This document shows positions 35,244 through 44,224 of a stretch of DNA of 64,000 nucleotides, piece by piece. Source of the DNA: an uncultured Clostridium sp. (GTDB taxonomy: Bacteria > Bacillota > Clostridia > Clostridiales > Clostridiaceae); assembly GCA_900543325.1 (NCBI GenBank), contig UQQU01000005.1, positions 9,656 through 73,655 on the forward strand, read 5' to 3'. Position 1 is the stretch's first letter; each line of letters opens with the position of its first letter. The position numbers were made by a program, and so were the translations under genes. A model generated the notes under the pieces. The model saw nothing but the letters and a program-made list of their open reading frames with translations. It had not been told where the DNA came from and searched no databases.

Positions 35244-35594
35244 ATGGCTAACTATAGAGGCGGAAGAATAAACGAAGAAGTAAAAAGAGAAATTAGTACT
35301 ATAATAAGAAATGAAATAAAAGACCCAAGACTTACAGCCATGGTATCAGTTACTGATGTAAAAGTAACTAAAGATTTAAGATATGCAAAGGTATTTGTAA
35401 GTATATTTGGAAAAGATGATGAAGAAAAGAACAATACATTTATTGCTCTAAAAAATGCTAGTGGATATATTAGAAGAGAAATAGGTCAAAGAATTAATTT
35501 AAGATACAATCCTCAAATAATATTTGAACTTGACGATTCAATAAATTATGGAATGCATATTGAAGAATTAATTCAAAAGGTAAAAGATAAGTAA
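35244..35594 (+). CDS. rbfA: 30S ribosome-binding factor RbfA
   Basis: A 116-residue KH-like protein that helps 16S rRNA 5'-end maturation and 30S assembly. The family core is RINEEVKREISTIIRNEI, DPRLTAMVSVTDVKVTKDLR, and a final SINYGMHIEELIQ segment. GAGGTG precedes the ATG, 12 bases after infB. RsgA, encoded at 5.2 kb, works in the same pathway and promotes RbfA release in E. coli. Confidence 0.93.
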   Translation: MANYRGGRINEEVKREISTIIRNEIKDPRLTAMVSVTDVKVTKDLRYAKVFVSIFGKDDEEKNNTFIALKNASGYIRREIGQRINLRYNPQIIFELDDSINYGMHIEELIQKVKDK

Positions 35595-35595
35595 T

Positions 35596-36567
35596 ATGAC
35601 TTTAAGTCAAATTGCAAAGTTTATATTAGAAAGTAAAAAAATAGGCATTACCTACCATGTATCACCTGATGGTGATGCAGTAGGTAGTGTTCTTGCACTT
35701 TTTAACGCTTTAAAAAGTTTAAACAAGGATTGTTACATAATATCAAAGGATACTTTATCAGAAAATTTAAAGTTTTTAAAAGGATCAGATGAAATTACTG
35801 GAGAAATTACAGAGCCTGTAGATGAAACTGATATTGTAGTAGTACTTGATTGTGGAAATTTAGAGAGAGTAAGTGCAAATTTAAAAGAATTCACTGGCAC
35901 AATAGTAAATATAGATCATCATCTTTCAAATGATAAATACGGTGATGTTAATTATATAGATTCAAATGCAGCTGCAACAGCAGAAATAGTATTCGAACTA
36001 TTAAATTTAATGGGAATAAGTTTTGAAAAAGAAAATAGCGTTATAAAAGATATAGGAACCTGCATGTATACTTCAATAGTAACTGATACAGGTGCATATA
36101 GACATTCTAACGTAACAGAGAGAACACATAAGATATCTGCAATATTGAAGAAAATAGGTGTAGATAATACTTTTATTTATCAAAGTCTTTTTGATAATAA
36201 GGATTTTAGCAGAATAAAGCTAATTGGAAAAGCGTTGAGCAATATGCAACTTATTTTAAATGGAAAAGTTGCTTTATTAGAAATAGATAAAAATTTTACA
36301 GCAGATTTAGGAATTGATATAGGAGATACATCAGATATAATTTCTTATGGTCTTCAAATTAAAGGTGTTGAAGTAACATTATTATTAAAAGAAGTTGAAG
36401 ATGGTGTTAAAGCTAGTCTTAGAGCTAAGAATTATGTTGATGTAAGAAAAATAGCAGAAGTTTTTGGTGGCGGTGGTCATATAAGAGCTTCTGGTATAAA
36501 AATGAAAAATATGTCAATGGAAGAAGCTAAATATGAAATATTAAATGAAATACAGAAAGAGTTGTAA
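35596..36567 (+). CDS. DHH/DHHA1 phosphoesterase, second NrnA-like protein
   Basis: A 323-residue DHH-family phosphoesterase with the canonical motif I HVSPDGDAVGS (His21, Asp25, Asp27), VVLDCGN, VNIDHHLSND and a C-terminal DHHA1 segment ending in FGGGGHIRASG. It resembles the bifunctional oligoribonuclease/pAp phosphatase group. Its place between rbfA and truB is the typical clostridial arrangement and suggests RNA turnover coupled to ribosome synthesis. It starts one base after the rbfA stop codon. It is a paralogue of the protein encoded at 23.1 kb and need not have the same substrate. Confidence 0.85.
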   Translation: MTLSQIAKFILESKKIGITYHVSPDGDAVGSVLALFNALKSLNKDCYIISKDTLSENLKFLKGSDEITGEITEPVDETDIVVVLDCGNLERVSANLKEFTGTIVNIDHHLSNDKYGDVNYIDSNAAATAEIVFELLNLMGISFEKENSVIKDIGTCMYTSIVTDTGAYRHSNVTERTHKISAILKKIGVDNTFIYQSLFDNKDFSRIKLIGKALSNMQLILNGKVALLEIDKNFTADLGIDIGDTSDIISYGLQIKGVEVTLLLKEVEDGVKASLRAKNYVDVRKIAEVFGGGGHIRASGIKMKNMSMEEAKYEILNEIQKEL

Positions 36568-36570
36568 GAT

Positions 36571-37449
36571 ATGAATGGTATTTTAAATATCTTTAAACCA
36601 AAGGGAATGTCATCTTTTGATGTTGTTAGAGTAGTGAAAAAAGTAGCTAAAACAGGAAAGGTTGGGCATACTGGAACATTAGATCCAGAAGCAACAGGGG
36701 TATTACCTGTATGTATTGGAAGAGCAACTAAAATAATAGATTATATCATGGATTCAGAAAAGGTATATGAAGTTACTTTTAAGTTGGGAATTAGGACAAC
36801 TACTTATGATTTAGAAGGAGAAGTTTTAGAAGAAAGAGACACTTCTAATCTAAGAGATGAAGATATATTAGGTGTAGTTAAAGATTTTATAGGAGAATAT
36901 TCTCAAGTTCCACCTATGTATTCAGCTTTAAAGCAAAATGGAGTTAGACTTTATGAGTTAGCTAGAAAAGGAATAGAAGTAGAAAGAGAAGGTAGATTGA
37001 TAAAAATCTATAATATTGAAGATGTTAAAATAAATAATCCTTATGTTTCTATGAAAGTTACATGTTCTAAAGGCACTTATATAAGAAGTCTATGTTATGA
37101 TATAGGAGAAAAGCTAGGGGTTTTTGCAACTATGACAGAGCTAAATAGATCAAAAACTTCTGTATTTTCACAAGAAAAATCAATTAATATTAATGATTTA
37201 ACGGAAGAAAATATAGAAGACTATATCGTAACAATGGAAGAAGCATTAAGCAAATATGAAGCAATTATAGTCCATGGAAAGTATGTAAAACTTCTTGTAA
37301 ATGGAGTAAGGGTTGCTGATAATAGATTTACTAAAGATAAGATTATTAATAATACATTATATAGAGTGTATGATGAAAATAATAATTTTATAGGCCTAGG
37401 TGAAAGAAATAATGCTGGCTTTAAAATAGAGAAGTTACTAATCACATAG
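36571..37449 (+). CDS. truB: tRNA pseudouridine(55) synthase
   Basis: A 292-residue enzyme that makes pseudouridine at position 55 of the T-loop of most tRNAs. The catalytic Asp is in HTGTLDPEATGVLPVCIGRA (GTLDP motif), and VPPMYSALKQNGVRLYELAR and CSKGTYIRSL are the other family motifs. The C-terminal PUA-like part is present. The ribosome binding site is weak (GTTGTAAGAT), consistent with coupling to the gene upstream, whose stop lies three bases before the ATG. Confidence 0.93.
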   Translation: MNGILNIFKPKGMSSFDVVRVVKKVAKTGKVGHTGTLDPEATGVLPVCIGRATKIIDYIMDSEKVYEVTFKLGIRTTTYDLEGEVLEERDTSNLRDEDILGVVKDFIGEYSQVPPMYSALKQNGVRLYELARKGIEVEREGRLIKIYNIEDVKINNPYVSMKVTCSKGTYIRSLCYDIGEKLGVFATMTELNRSKTSVFSQEKSININDLTEENIEDYIVTMEEALSKYEAIIVHGKYVKLLVNGVRVADNRFTKDKIINNTLYRVYDENNNFIGLGERNNAGFKIEKLLIT

Positions 37450-37460
37450 GAGAAAAAATA

Positions 37461-38399
37461 ATGCTAATATATGATAACAAAGCTTTTAATGAAGAAAGTA
37501 GAAATAATTATATAGCTCTTGGTAGCTTTGATGGATTACACTTAGGACACTTATCATTAGTGAGAAAAGTTAAAAATTTAGCCATAAAAAATGGTGGTAA
37601 ATCAGTTGTTTTTACTTTTAAAAATCATCCTAGAAGATTTTTAAATATTAATAATAAAATAGAATTAATTATGACCAATGAAGAGAAAATTAATGTTTTA
37701 CAAAATGAAGGAATAGATATACTGGCATTTAAAGATTTTGATGAAAAAATTATGAAGATGATGCCTGATGAATTTATAAAGTGGTTATGCAAAAGCTACA
37801 ATGTAAAAGGAATTGTTGTAGGATTTAATTTTAAGTTTGGTTATAAAAATTTAGGTGATATTGAGCTTTTAAAAAAATTCGAGGAAGAATATGGGTATAA
37901 ATTATATGTAATGGAACCTTGTAAAATCCAGGATGAAATAATAAGCTCTACAGTCATTAGAAAAGAGTTAATAGAAGGAAATGTAAGAAAAGCGTTTAAT
38001 ATGTTATCTAGACCATATATGCTTTCTGGAAAAGTAATAGATGGTAAAAAACTTGGAAGAACTATAGGTTTTCCAACTGCTAATTTAGAAATTAATAAAG
38101 AAAAGGTTATTCCTAAAAAAGGTGTTTACTATACTAATGTAAAAATTAATGAAAAATTTTTTAAAGGAATTACTTCTGTAGGGAATAATCCTACTGTAAA
38201 TGGGCAAGAATTAACTGTAGAAACCTATATCTTAGATTTTAGTAATGATATATATGGAAAAGAAATTAATATTTATTTTATTGATAGAATTAGAGATGAA
38301 ATAAAATTTAATAATATTAATGAATTAATTGAACAATTAAAAAAAGATAAAAAATTTGCAGAGAAAAGTAGTGAAGTTATAGGTCAAAATAATATATAA
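37461..38399 (+). CDS. ribF: Bifunctional riboflavin kinase / FAD synthetase
   Basis: A 312-residue enzyme that makes FMN and then FAD. The N-terminal nucleotidyltransferase domain has ALGSFDGLHLGHLSLV, FKNHPRRFL and VVGFNFKFGYKNLGD; the C-terminal flavokinase domain has GRTIGFPTANLE, KGVYYTNV and VETYILDFSNDIYGK. In ALGSFDG a Ser stands where many relatives have Asn or Val; this is a common variant. AGGAG precedes the ATG. It is the last gene of the rimP transcript before the separate rpsO promoter; no clear terminator follows. Confidence 0.93.
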   Translation: MLIYDNKAFNEESRNNYIALGSFDGLHLGHLSLVRKVKNLAIKNGGKSVVFTFKNHPRRFLNINNKIELIMTNEEKINVLQNEGIDILAFKDFDEKIMKMMPDEFIKWLCKSYNVKGIVVGFNFKFGYKNLGDIELLKKFEEEYGYKLYVMEPCKIQDEIISSTVIRKELIEGNVRKAFNMLSRPYMLSGKVIDGKKLGRTIGFPTANLEINKEKVIPKKGVYYTNVKINEKFFKGITSVGNNPTVNGQELTVETYILDFSNDIYGKEINIYFIDRIRDEIKFNNINELIEQLKKDKKFAEKSSEVIGQNNI

Positions 38400-38451
38400 T
38401 TTTTTATTATTAGATAATAAAATCTAAATAAATTTAAAATTATAAATTATG

Positions 38452-38480
38452 TTTACAAGATAGACTTACTTTGCTATAAT
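38452..38480 (+). promoter_or_regulatory. Strong promoter of rpsO-pnp
   Basis: TTTACA (38452-38457) and a perfect TATAAT (38475-38480), preceded by TTGC, are separated by 17 bases. Transcription would start near 38487. Confidence 0.72.
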
Positions 38481-38486
38481 ATTTCA

Positions 38487-38564
38487 TGAAGAACCTACTT
38501 CTAAGATTTGAGGGTGATTTCTCTTTTCCTGGAAATAGGGGATAAATTAACTGGAGGTGTCATT
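38487..38564 (+). promoter_or_regulatory. rpsO leader, candidate S15 autoregulatory site
   Basis: A leader of about 78 bases with a small hairpin GAAGAACCTACTTC (38488-38501) and a G-rich/C-rich alternation (GAGGG, TTTTCC, GGAAA, AGGGG) that can fold over the ribosome binding site GGAGGTG. S15 regulates its own translation in several bacteria through unrelated leader structures, so this is a reasonable place for such a site. The fold is not proven here. Confidence 0.35.
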
Positions 38565-38828
38565 ATGGACGCAATAAGAAAGCAAGAATTAATCAAACAA
38601 TACGGAAGACATGAAGGAGACACTGGTTCACCAGAAGTTCAAATCGCTCTTTTAACTGAAAGAATCAACTCATTAACTGGACACTTAAAAGTTCACAAAA
38701 AAGACCACCACTCAAGAAGGGGTCTTTTAATGATGGTTGGACAAAGAAGAGGTCTTTTAAATTACTTAGCTGAACAAGATATCGAAAGATACAGAGCTAT
38801 AATAGCACAATTAGGCTTAAGAAGATAG
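38565..38828 (+). CDS. rpsO: 30S ribosomal protein S15
   Basis: The 87-residue primary 16S rRNA binding protein of the 30S platform. The sequence is canonical: LIKQYGRHEGDTGSPEVQIA, HLKVHKKDHHSRRGLLMMVG and RRGLLNYLAEQDIERY. The start is the ATG at 38565, seven bases after GGAGGTG; the 19 upstream codons in frame are part of the leader. It has its own strong promoter, and a hairpin separates it from pnp, as in most bacteria. Confidence 0.97.
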   Translation: MDAIRKQELIKQYGRHEGDTGSPEVQIALLTERINSLTGHLKVHKKDHHSRRGLLMMVGQRRGLLNYLAEQDIERYRAIIAQLGLRR

Positions 38829-38833
38829 TCTTT

Positions 38834-38866
38834 ATAGAGCGGGTTTTATCCGCTCTATTATTTTAA
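38834..38866 (+). terminator. Hairpin between rpsO and pnp
   Basis: ATAGAGCGG pairs with CCGCTCTAT across GTTTTAT, followed by TATTTT. The weak T-run suggests partial termination with read-through to pnp, or a processing site. Confidence 0.6.
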
Positions 38867-38912
38867 AAAAATTAAATTAGTAGAACCGTAAAACCTGAAG
38901 GGAGGTTATTAA

Positions 38913-41012
38913 ATGACTAATATATTAGAAAGAAATATAGCTGGTAGAAATATGAAGGTTGAATTTGGTAGAGTTGGAATGTTATCAAATGCAGCTATTT
39001 TTATGAGCTATGGAGATACAGTAATATTAACAAATGTTAATGCTTCAGAAAAACCAAGAGAAGGAATAGATTTCTTTCCATTAAGTGTTGAATATGAAGA
39101 AAGATTATACGCAGTTGGTAAAATACCAGGTGGATTTATAAAAAGAGAAGGTAGACCTTCAGAAAATGCAATTCTTTTCGGAAGAGCTGTAGATAGACCA
39201 TTAAGACCATTATTCCCTAAGGGATATAGAAATGATGTTCAAGTGGTTTGTACAGTTGTATCTGTAGAACAAGATAACTTACCAGAAATTCTAGCAATTA
39301 ATGCAGCATCAATGGCATTATCTCTATCAAGTATTCCTTTTACAACTCCAGTTGCAGCAGTGCAAGTTGGACTAATCGATGGAAATTTTGTTTTAAACCC
39401 TACTTCAAAAGAAAGAGAAGAAAGTATTCTTCAATTAACTGTTTGTGCAACTAAAGAAAGAGTTATGATGATTGAAGCTGGTGGAAATGAAATACCAGAA
39501 GATACAATGATTAAAGCAATTGAATATGGTTTTGAAAAGTGTCAAGATATAGTTGCATTCCAAGAAGAAGCAATGGCTAAGTTCGGAAAAGAAAAGGATG
39601 AACCTATTCTTTACAAGCCAGATGAAGAGCTTACAAAGGATATTAAGGAATTTGCTAGCGAAATGATCAAAGAAGCTATGTGGATCACTGATAAAGATGA
39701 AAGAAATGCAGCAATGGATGTAGTAAACGATAAAATAACTGAAGAATTTGCAGAAAAGTACCCAGATACATTTGCAGATTCTAAGGAAATAGTTTATAAC
39801 ATGCAAAAAGAAGTAGTTAGAGATATGCTTTTAAACCATTCTAGAAGACCAGATGGAAGAGCTTTTGACGAAATAAGAAAGATTTCATGTGAAGTAGATT
39901 TACTTCCAAGAACTCATGGAACAGGTTTATTTACAAGAGGATTAACTCAAGTTATGACTGTAGCTACTTTAGGAGCTGTTGGAGATATTCAAATTATAGA
40001 TGGTATAGGTGAAACAGAATCAAAGAGATATATGCATCACTATAACTTCCCTGCTTATTCTGTTGGTGAAGTAAAGCCATTAAGAGGACCTGGTAGAAGA
40101 GAAATAGGTCATGGAGCTTTAGCTGAAAGAGCTTTAGAACCACTTATTCCTTCAGAAGAAGAATTCCCATATACAATTAGATTAGTTTCAGAAGTATTAA
40201 GCTCAAATGGTTCAACTTCTCAAGCTTCTGTTTGTGGATCTACATTAGCATTATTAGATGCAGGTGTTCCAATTAAGAGACCAGCAGCGGGTATTGCAAT
40301 GGGGCTTATAACATCAGAAGATTTAAGCGAAGAAGAAGTTTTAACTGATATACAAGGAATAGAAGATTTCTTTGGAGATATGGACTTTAAAGTAGCTGGT
40401 ACAACTGAAGGTATAACTTCAATTCAAGTTGATACTAAAATTAAGGGATTAAGTTTTAATGTAATTGAAACAGCAATTAAAAATGCAAGAAAAGCTAGAT
40501 TACACATTTTAGATAAAATTAACGAGTGTATACCAGCACCAAAATCAGAAGTATCTAAATTTGCACCAAAAACATCAACTATTTCTATCGATCCAGAAAA
40601 GATAAGAGATGTTATTGGAGCAGGTGGTAAGGTTATTAATAAGATAATAGCTGATACAGGTGTTAAGATTGATATTAAAGAAGATGGTACGGTATTTGTT
40701 TCTTCACCAGATCATGATGGAGTAAATGAAGCTATTAGAATTATTGAAGGATTAACTAAGGAAGTTCAAGCAGGTGAAGTTTACTTAGGAAAGGTAACTA
40801 AAATAGCTGCATTTGGTGCATTTATTGAAATCTTACCTAATAAAGAAGGACTTTGTCATATTTCTAAATTAGATAAGAAGAGAGTAGAAAAGGTTGAGGA
40901 TGTTGTATCTGTTGGAGATGAAATTTTAGTTAAAGTAACTGAAATAGACTCTCAAGGAAGAATTAACCTTTCAAGAAAAGATGCTCTTCCACAAGATGAG
41001 GTAACTGAATAA
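38913..41012 (+). CDS. pnp: Polyribonucleotide nucleotidyltransferase (PNPase)
   Basis: A 699-residue 3'-5' phosphorolytic exoribonuclease, normal length. Two RNase PH domains (about 1-140 and 310-540) with IPGGFIKREGRPSE and GPGRREIGHGALAERAL, an alpha-helical linker, a KH domain (IDPEKIRDVIGAGGKVINKI) and a C-terminal S1 domain (GKVTKIAAFGAFIEILPNKE). GGGAGG precedes the ATG. rpsO upstream is the universal neighbour. A strong terminator follows. Confidence 0.96.
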   Translation: MTNILERNIAGRNMKVEFGRVGMLSNAAIFMSYGDTVILTNVNASEKPREGIDFFPLSVEYEERLYAVGKIPGGFIKREGRPSENAILFGRAVDRPLRPLFPKGYRNDVQVVCTVVSVEQDNLPEILAINAASMALSLSSIPFTTPVAAVQVGLIDGNFVLNPTSKEREESILQLTVCATKERVMMIEAGGNEIPEDTMIKAIEYGFEKCQDIVAFQEEAMAKFGKEKDEPILYKPDEELTKDIKEFASEMIKEAMWITDKDERNAAMDVVNDKITEEFAEKYPDTFADSKEIVYNMQKEVVRDMLLNHSRRPDGRAFDEIRKISCEVDLLPRTHGTGLFTRGLTQVMTVATLGAVGDIQIIDGIGETESKRYMHHYNFPAYSVGEVKPLRGPGRREIGHGALAERALEPLIPSEEEFPYTIRLVSEVLSSNGSTSQASVCGSTLALLDAGVPIKRPAAGIAMGLITSEDLSEEEVLTDIQGIEDFFGDMDFKVAGTTEGITSIQVDTKIKGLSFNVIETAIKNARKARLHILDKINECIPAPKSEVSKFAPKTSTISIDPEKIRDVIGAGGKVINKIIADTGVKIDIKEDGTVFVSSPDHDGVNEAIRIIEGLTKEVQAGEVYLGKVTKIAAFGAFIEILPNKEGLCHISKLDKKRVEKVEDVVSVGDEILVKVTEIDSQGRINLSRKDALPQDEVTE

Positions 41013-41022
41013 TAAAAATGTT

Positions 41023-41054
41023 AAAAGAGAATTTAAAATAATTCTCTTTTTTTT
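41023..41054 (+). terminator. Rho-independent terminator after pnp
   Basis: AAAAGAGAATT pairs with AATTCTCTTTT, followed by a T-run. Confidence 0.85.
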
Positions 41055-41122
41055 ACTATATAGAATAAATATGATAAGATTAAAATAAACTAAAAGCAAA
41101 TCGATAAAAAATGGAGGTAAAT

Positions 41123-42427
41123 ATGTTTAATTTATATACATTAGATAATGGCTTAAGGGTTGTAACAGAATATATTGAGCATGTTAATTCTATAAGTGTA
41201 GGAATTATGGTTCAGAATGGTTCAAGAAATGAAAGTAAAGATGTTAATGGTATTTCGCATTTTATAGAGCATATGTTTTTTAAAGGCACAGATAAAAGAA
41301 GTGCAAAAGAAATAGTACAAGAGATAGAAAATATAGGTGGACAAATTAATGCTTATACAAGTAAGGAAACTACTTGTTATTATATAAAAGCATTAAATAC
41401 TCATGTTGATTTATGTCTAGACGTAATTTCTGATATGATATTAAATTCAAAATTCGATGAAGAAGAAATTGAAAAAGAAAAAGGTGTAGTTATTGAAGAA
41501 ATAAATATGAGTCAAGATAATCCAGAAGATGTATTAGATGAGATACATTCAGAAGCTATCTTTGGAGATAATTCTTTATCATATCCTATTTTAGGGACAC
41601 CTGATAAAATAAAATCATTTACTAGAAGAAAGATTAAAGATTATATTAGAACACATTATACACCTTATAACTCTGTACTTAGTATTTGTGGAAAGTTTGA
41701 TGAAAAGGAATTAAGAAAGCTTATTGAAGAGTATTTTGGAAAATGGAGCAAAGATGATATATATAATCCAACATATGAATCTATTATATTAAAGCATGAT
41801 AGTAAGTATACAGAAAAACAAATAGAGCAAGTTCATATAAATCTAGGTTTAAATGGATTACCATATGCTGATGATAAATCTTATTCATTAGTATTATTAA
41901 ATAATATATTTGGTGGCGGTGCATCATCAATACTTTTCCAAAAGGTTAGAGAAGAATTAGGATTATGTTATAGTGTTTATTCTTATATGCAACCTTATCT
42001 AGGTGTTGGAACAATGAATATATACACAGGATTAAGTAATAAGTATTGTGATAAGGCCATAAGTGTTATTAATGAGCATTTACATGATTTTGCTAATAAA
42101 GGTATAAGTAAAGAATTATTAGAAATTAATAAAGAAAAAATTAAAGCAAGTTATATATTAGGTTTAGAAAGCACTTCATCTAGAATGTTTGCTAATGCAA
42201 AATGTTTCTTATTACAAAATAAAATTAAAACACAAGAAGATGTAATTAAGAGAATTAACAAAATAGATAATGATGACATAAACTATGTATTGGAGAGATG
42301 CTTTAAGCCAGGAATAATAAGCACTGCTTTTGTTGGGCAAGGTATAGAAGCTGATAAATTAAATTCAATTATAAATAACTCTAAAGTTGCATATAAGAGT
42401 TCTACTAATGAAAAATTTCTATTGTAA
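41123..42427 (+). CDS. ymxG: M16 family zinc metallopeptidase (YmxG/MlpA)
   Basis: A 434-residue processing-protease-like metallopeptidase. The inverted zinc motif HxxEH is intact (His46, Glu49, His50 in SHFIEHMFFKG), with the third ligand expected in GVVIEEINM around residue 125. Length and the two-domain layout fit the MPP/PQQL type. Its order after pnp and before ymxH is as in Bacillus (mlpA-ymxH). Natural substrates are not established. The ATG at 41111 overlaps the GGAGG that serves the ATG at 41123, so the latter is the start. Confidence 0.88.
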   Translation: MFNLYTLDNGLRVVTEYIEHVNSISVGIMVQNGSRNESKDVNGISHFIEHMFFKGTDKRSAKEIVQEIENIGGQINAYTSKETTCYYIKALNTHVDLCLDVISDMILNSKFDEEEIEKEKGVVIEEINMSQDNPEDVLDEIHSEAIFGDNSLSYPILGTPDKIKSFTRRKIKDYIRTHYTPYNSVLSICGKFDEKELRKLIEEYFGKWSKDDIYNPTYESIILKHDSKYTEKQIEQVHINLGLNGLPYADDKSYSLVLLNNIFGGGASSILFQKVREELGLCYSVYSYMQPYLGVGTMNIYTGLSNKYCDKAISVINEHLHDFANKGISKELLEINKEKIKASYILGLESTSSRMFANAKCFLLQNKIKTQEDVIKRINKIDNDDINYVLERCFKPGIISTAFVGQGIEADKLNSIINNSKVAYKSSTNEKFLL

Positions 42428-42496
42428 GTTTGGCCTATAGTTGATATATTATTTAAGGAGAGGAAAGCGCTAGTTGGATTTTTATAGTATATGTAA

Positions 42497-42510
42497 AGTA
42501 ATATATTACT
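42497..42510. promoter_or_regulatory. Perfect 14-bp palindrome upstream of ymxH
   Basis: AGTAATATATTACT reads the same on both strands and lies 42 bases before the ymxH start. It could be a regulator site, but such AT-only palindromes arise by chance in this genome. Confidence 0.2.
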
Positions 42511-42552
42511 TATTGAATGCATAATATTATGTATAACAAGGAGGTAATTATT

Positions 42553-42858
42553 ATGAAGGATTTTGAATATTACGAAAAAAAGCCAGAAAGTCAACTTAGA
42601 AACTTAAGTGAGTTAGAAAGATATGAAATTTTTAACTTAGAAAGTGCAGAAAAGTATGATAGCGCTCAAAATATTGATTTTATAATTGACGAAGAAGGAT
42701 ATCTTAAATTCCTGGTTGTTGGTATTAGTGCAAATAAGTTTAGCTTCTTTGGTAGCAAAGAATATGTTGAAATACCATGGGAATGTGTAACAAAAGTTGG
42801 AACTAATGTCATAGTAATCTCTGCTGAGGAAGGAAAGATAAAAAGAGCGAGAGCTTAA
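42553..42858 (+). CDS. ymxH: YlmC/YmxH family sporulation-linked protein
   Basis: A 101-residue PRC-barrel protein of the YlmC/YmxH family, annotated as sporulation-associated in Bacillus and clostridia; the molecular role is unclear. Signatures are YDSAQNIDFIIDEEGYLKFL and the ending VEIPWECVTKVGTNVIVIS. AAGGAGGTAATT precedes the ATG; the frame is open for 12 more codons upstream but without a ribosome binding site. In Bacillus the dipicolinate synthase genes follow ymxH; here an aspartokinase gene follows directly. Confidence 0.85.
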   Translation: MKDFEYYEKKPESQLRNLSELERYEIFNLESAEKYDSAQNIDFIIDEEGYLKFLVVGISANKFSFFGSKEYVEIPWECVTKVGTNVIVISAEEGKIKRARA

Positions 42859-42879
42859 AAAACTTAAGGGGGAGATTCC

Positions 42880-44082
42880 TTGAATATAATAGTGCAAAAG
42901 TTCGGAGGAACATCTGTATCTACAGAGGAAAGAAGAAAACAAGTAATAAAAAAAATAGGGAAAGCAATTGAAAGTGGATTAAAACCAGTAGTAGTAGTTT
43001 CAGCTATGGGAAGAATGGGAGAGCCATATGCAACAGATACCCTATTATCACTTGTAGATAATAATTTTAAAAATAATAACAAAAGTGCTCAAGATTTATT
43101 AATGTGTTGTGGAGAAATAATAAGTTCAGTAGTATTATGTAATGATTTATATAAGCATGGAATAACTGCAGTTCCGCTAACTGGAGGTCAAGCAGGAATT
43201 ATAACAAATAGTGTCCACACTGATGCACAAGCTATTGATGTAGATACTCATAATATAATAAAAATTCTAGAGTCAGGAAAAGTACCAGTAGTAACAGGAT
43301 TCCAAGGAGTTACTAAAGATGGTTTTTTCACAACTTTAGGAAGAGGTGGAAGTGATACTTCTGCATGTATATTAGGAGTTGCATTAAAGGCCAAAGAAAT
43401 AGATATATATACTGATGTTGATGGTATAATGACAGCAGATCCAAGAATGGTAGAGGATGCATCTCTTATAAATGAAATGACATATAATGAGGTATTCCAA
43501 TTAGCGGATCAAGGCGCAAAGGTTATTCATCCAAAAGCTGTTGATTTAGCTAAAAAGGGAAATGTACCATTAGTTATTAAGAATACTATGAATGATTCAA
43601 AGGGTACTATGATTAAGAGTAATGTTTCAGAAGAAGAAAAGAGATTGATTTCTGGAATAACTCATTTAAATAATAGAATTCAGGTAAGAGTAAGATTATC
43701 CGATAATAAAGGTAAAGGATCTTATAGAAATCTTTTAGAATTATTAGCTAAAAATCATATAAGTTTAGATTTAATAAACATTTTCCCAGAACATCAAATG
43801 TTCACTATTGATGCTACTGAAAAAGATAAACTTTCAGAGATAATGAGTAAAGCTGAAATTAAGTATACAACTATTGAAGATTGTAGTACTATAGCTATTG
43901 TTGGTGCTGGAATGAATGGAGTTCCAGGGGTTATGGCAAGAATAATAAATACTCTAACAAGTAATGAGATTGAAGTACTACAAACAACAGACTCAAATAT
44001 GACTATTTGGTGTTTAATTGATAGCAAAAAAGTTCCTGAAGCAATAAGATTACTTCATAGTGAATTTGGTTTAGGTAAATAG
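42880..44082 (+). CDS. dapG: Aspartate kinase
   Basis: A 400-residue aspartokinase, the first step of the aspartate pathway to lysine, threonine, methionine and diaminopimelate. The kinase core has VQKFGGTSVST at the N-terminus, TGFQGVTKDGFFTTLGRGGS and YTDVDGIMTADPR; residues 265-400 form two ACT domains for feedback control (GVPGVMARIINTL). Its place after ymxH matches B. subtilis dapG, the diaminopimelate-sensitive isoform, so that symbol is by context. The start is TTG with GGGGGAGAT upstream. A strong terminator follows. Confidence 0.9.
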   Translation: MNIIVQKFGGTSVSTEERRKQVIKKIGKAIESGLKPVVVVSAMGRMGEPYATDTLLSLVDNNFKNNNKSAQDLLMCCGEIISSVVLCNDLYKHGITAVPLTGGQAGIITNSVHTDAQAIDVDTHNIIKILESGKVPVVTGFQGVTKDGFFTTLGRGGSDTSACILGVALKAKEIDIYTDVDGIMTADPRMVEDASLINEMTYNEVFQLADQGAKVIHPKAVDLAKKGNVPLVIKNTMNDSKGTMIKSNVSEEEKRLISGITHLNNRIQVRVRLSDNKGKGSYRNLLELLAKNHISLDLINIFPEHQMFTIDATEKDKLSEIMSKAEIKYTTIEDCSTIAIVGAGMNGVPGVMARIINTLTSNEIEVLQTTDSNMTIWCLIDSKKVPEAIRLLHSEFGLGK

Positions 44083-44088
44083 TTAATA

Positions 44089-44145
44089 AGAAAAAACTCT
44101 TTAGTAAAGTATAATATATTATTTTACTAAAGAGTTTTTATTTTT
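44089..44145 (+). terminator. Rho-independent terminator after aspartokinase
   Basis: AAAAACTCTTTAGTAAA pairs perfectly with TTTACTAAAGAGTTTTT, followed by ATTTTT. Confidence 0.9.
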
Positions 44146-44224
44146 ATATAATCTATATTTTAATATAGGATAATTTTATATATAATATAAAATATATCTA
44201 TTTTACGAGAGAAGGAGTAATGCT

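Noticed and set aside
39435..39806. 123-codon minus-strand ORF within pnp
   Set aside because: Antisense shadow of pnp with Phe/Cys/Ser-rich composition and no ribosome binding site.
42497..42510. Perfect palindrome as a firm regulator site
   Set aside because: A/T palindromes of this size are expected by chance in such an AT-rich genome; kept only as a low-confidence feature.
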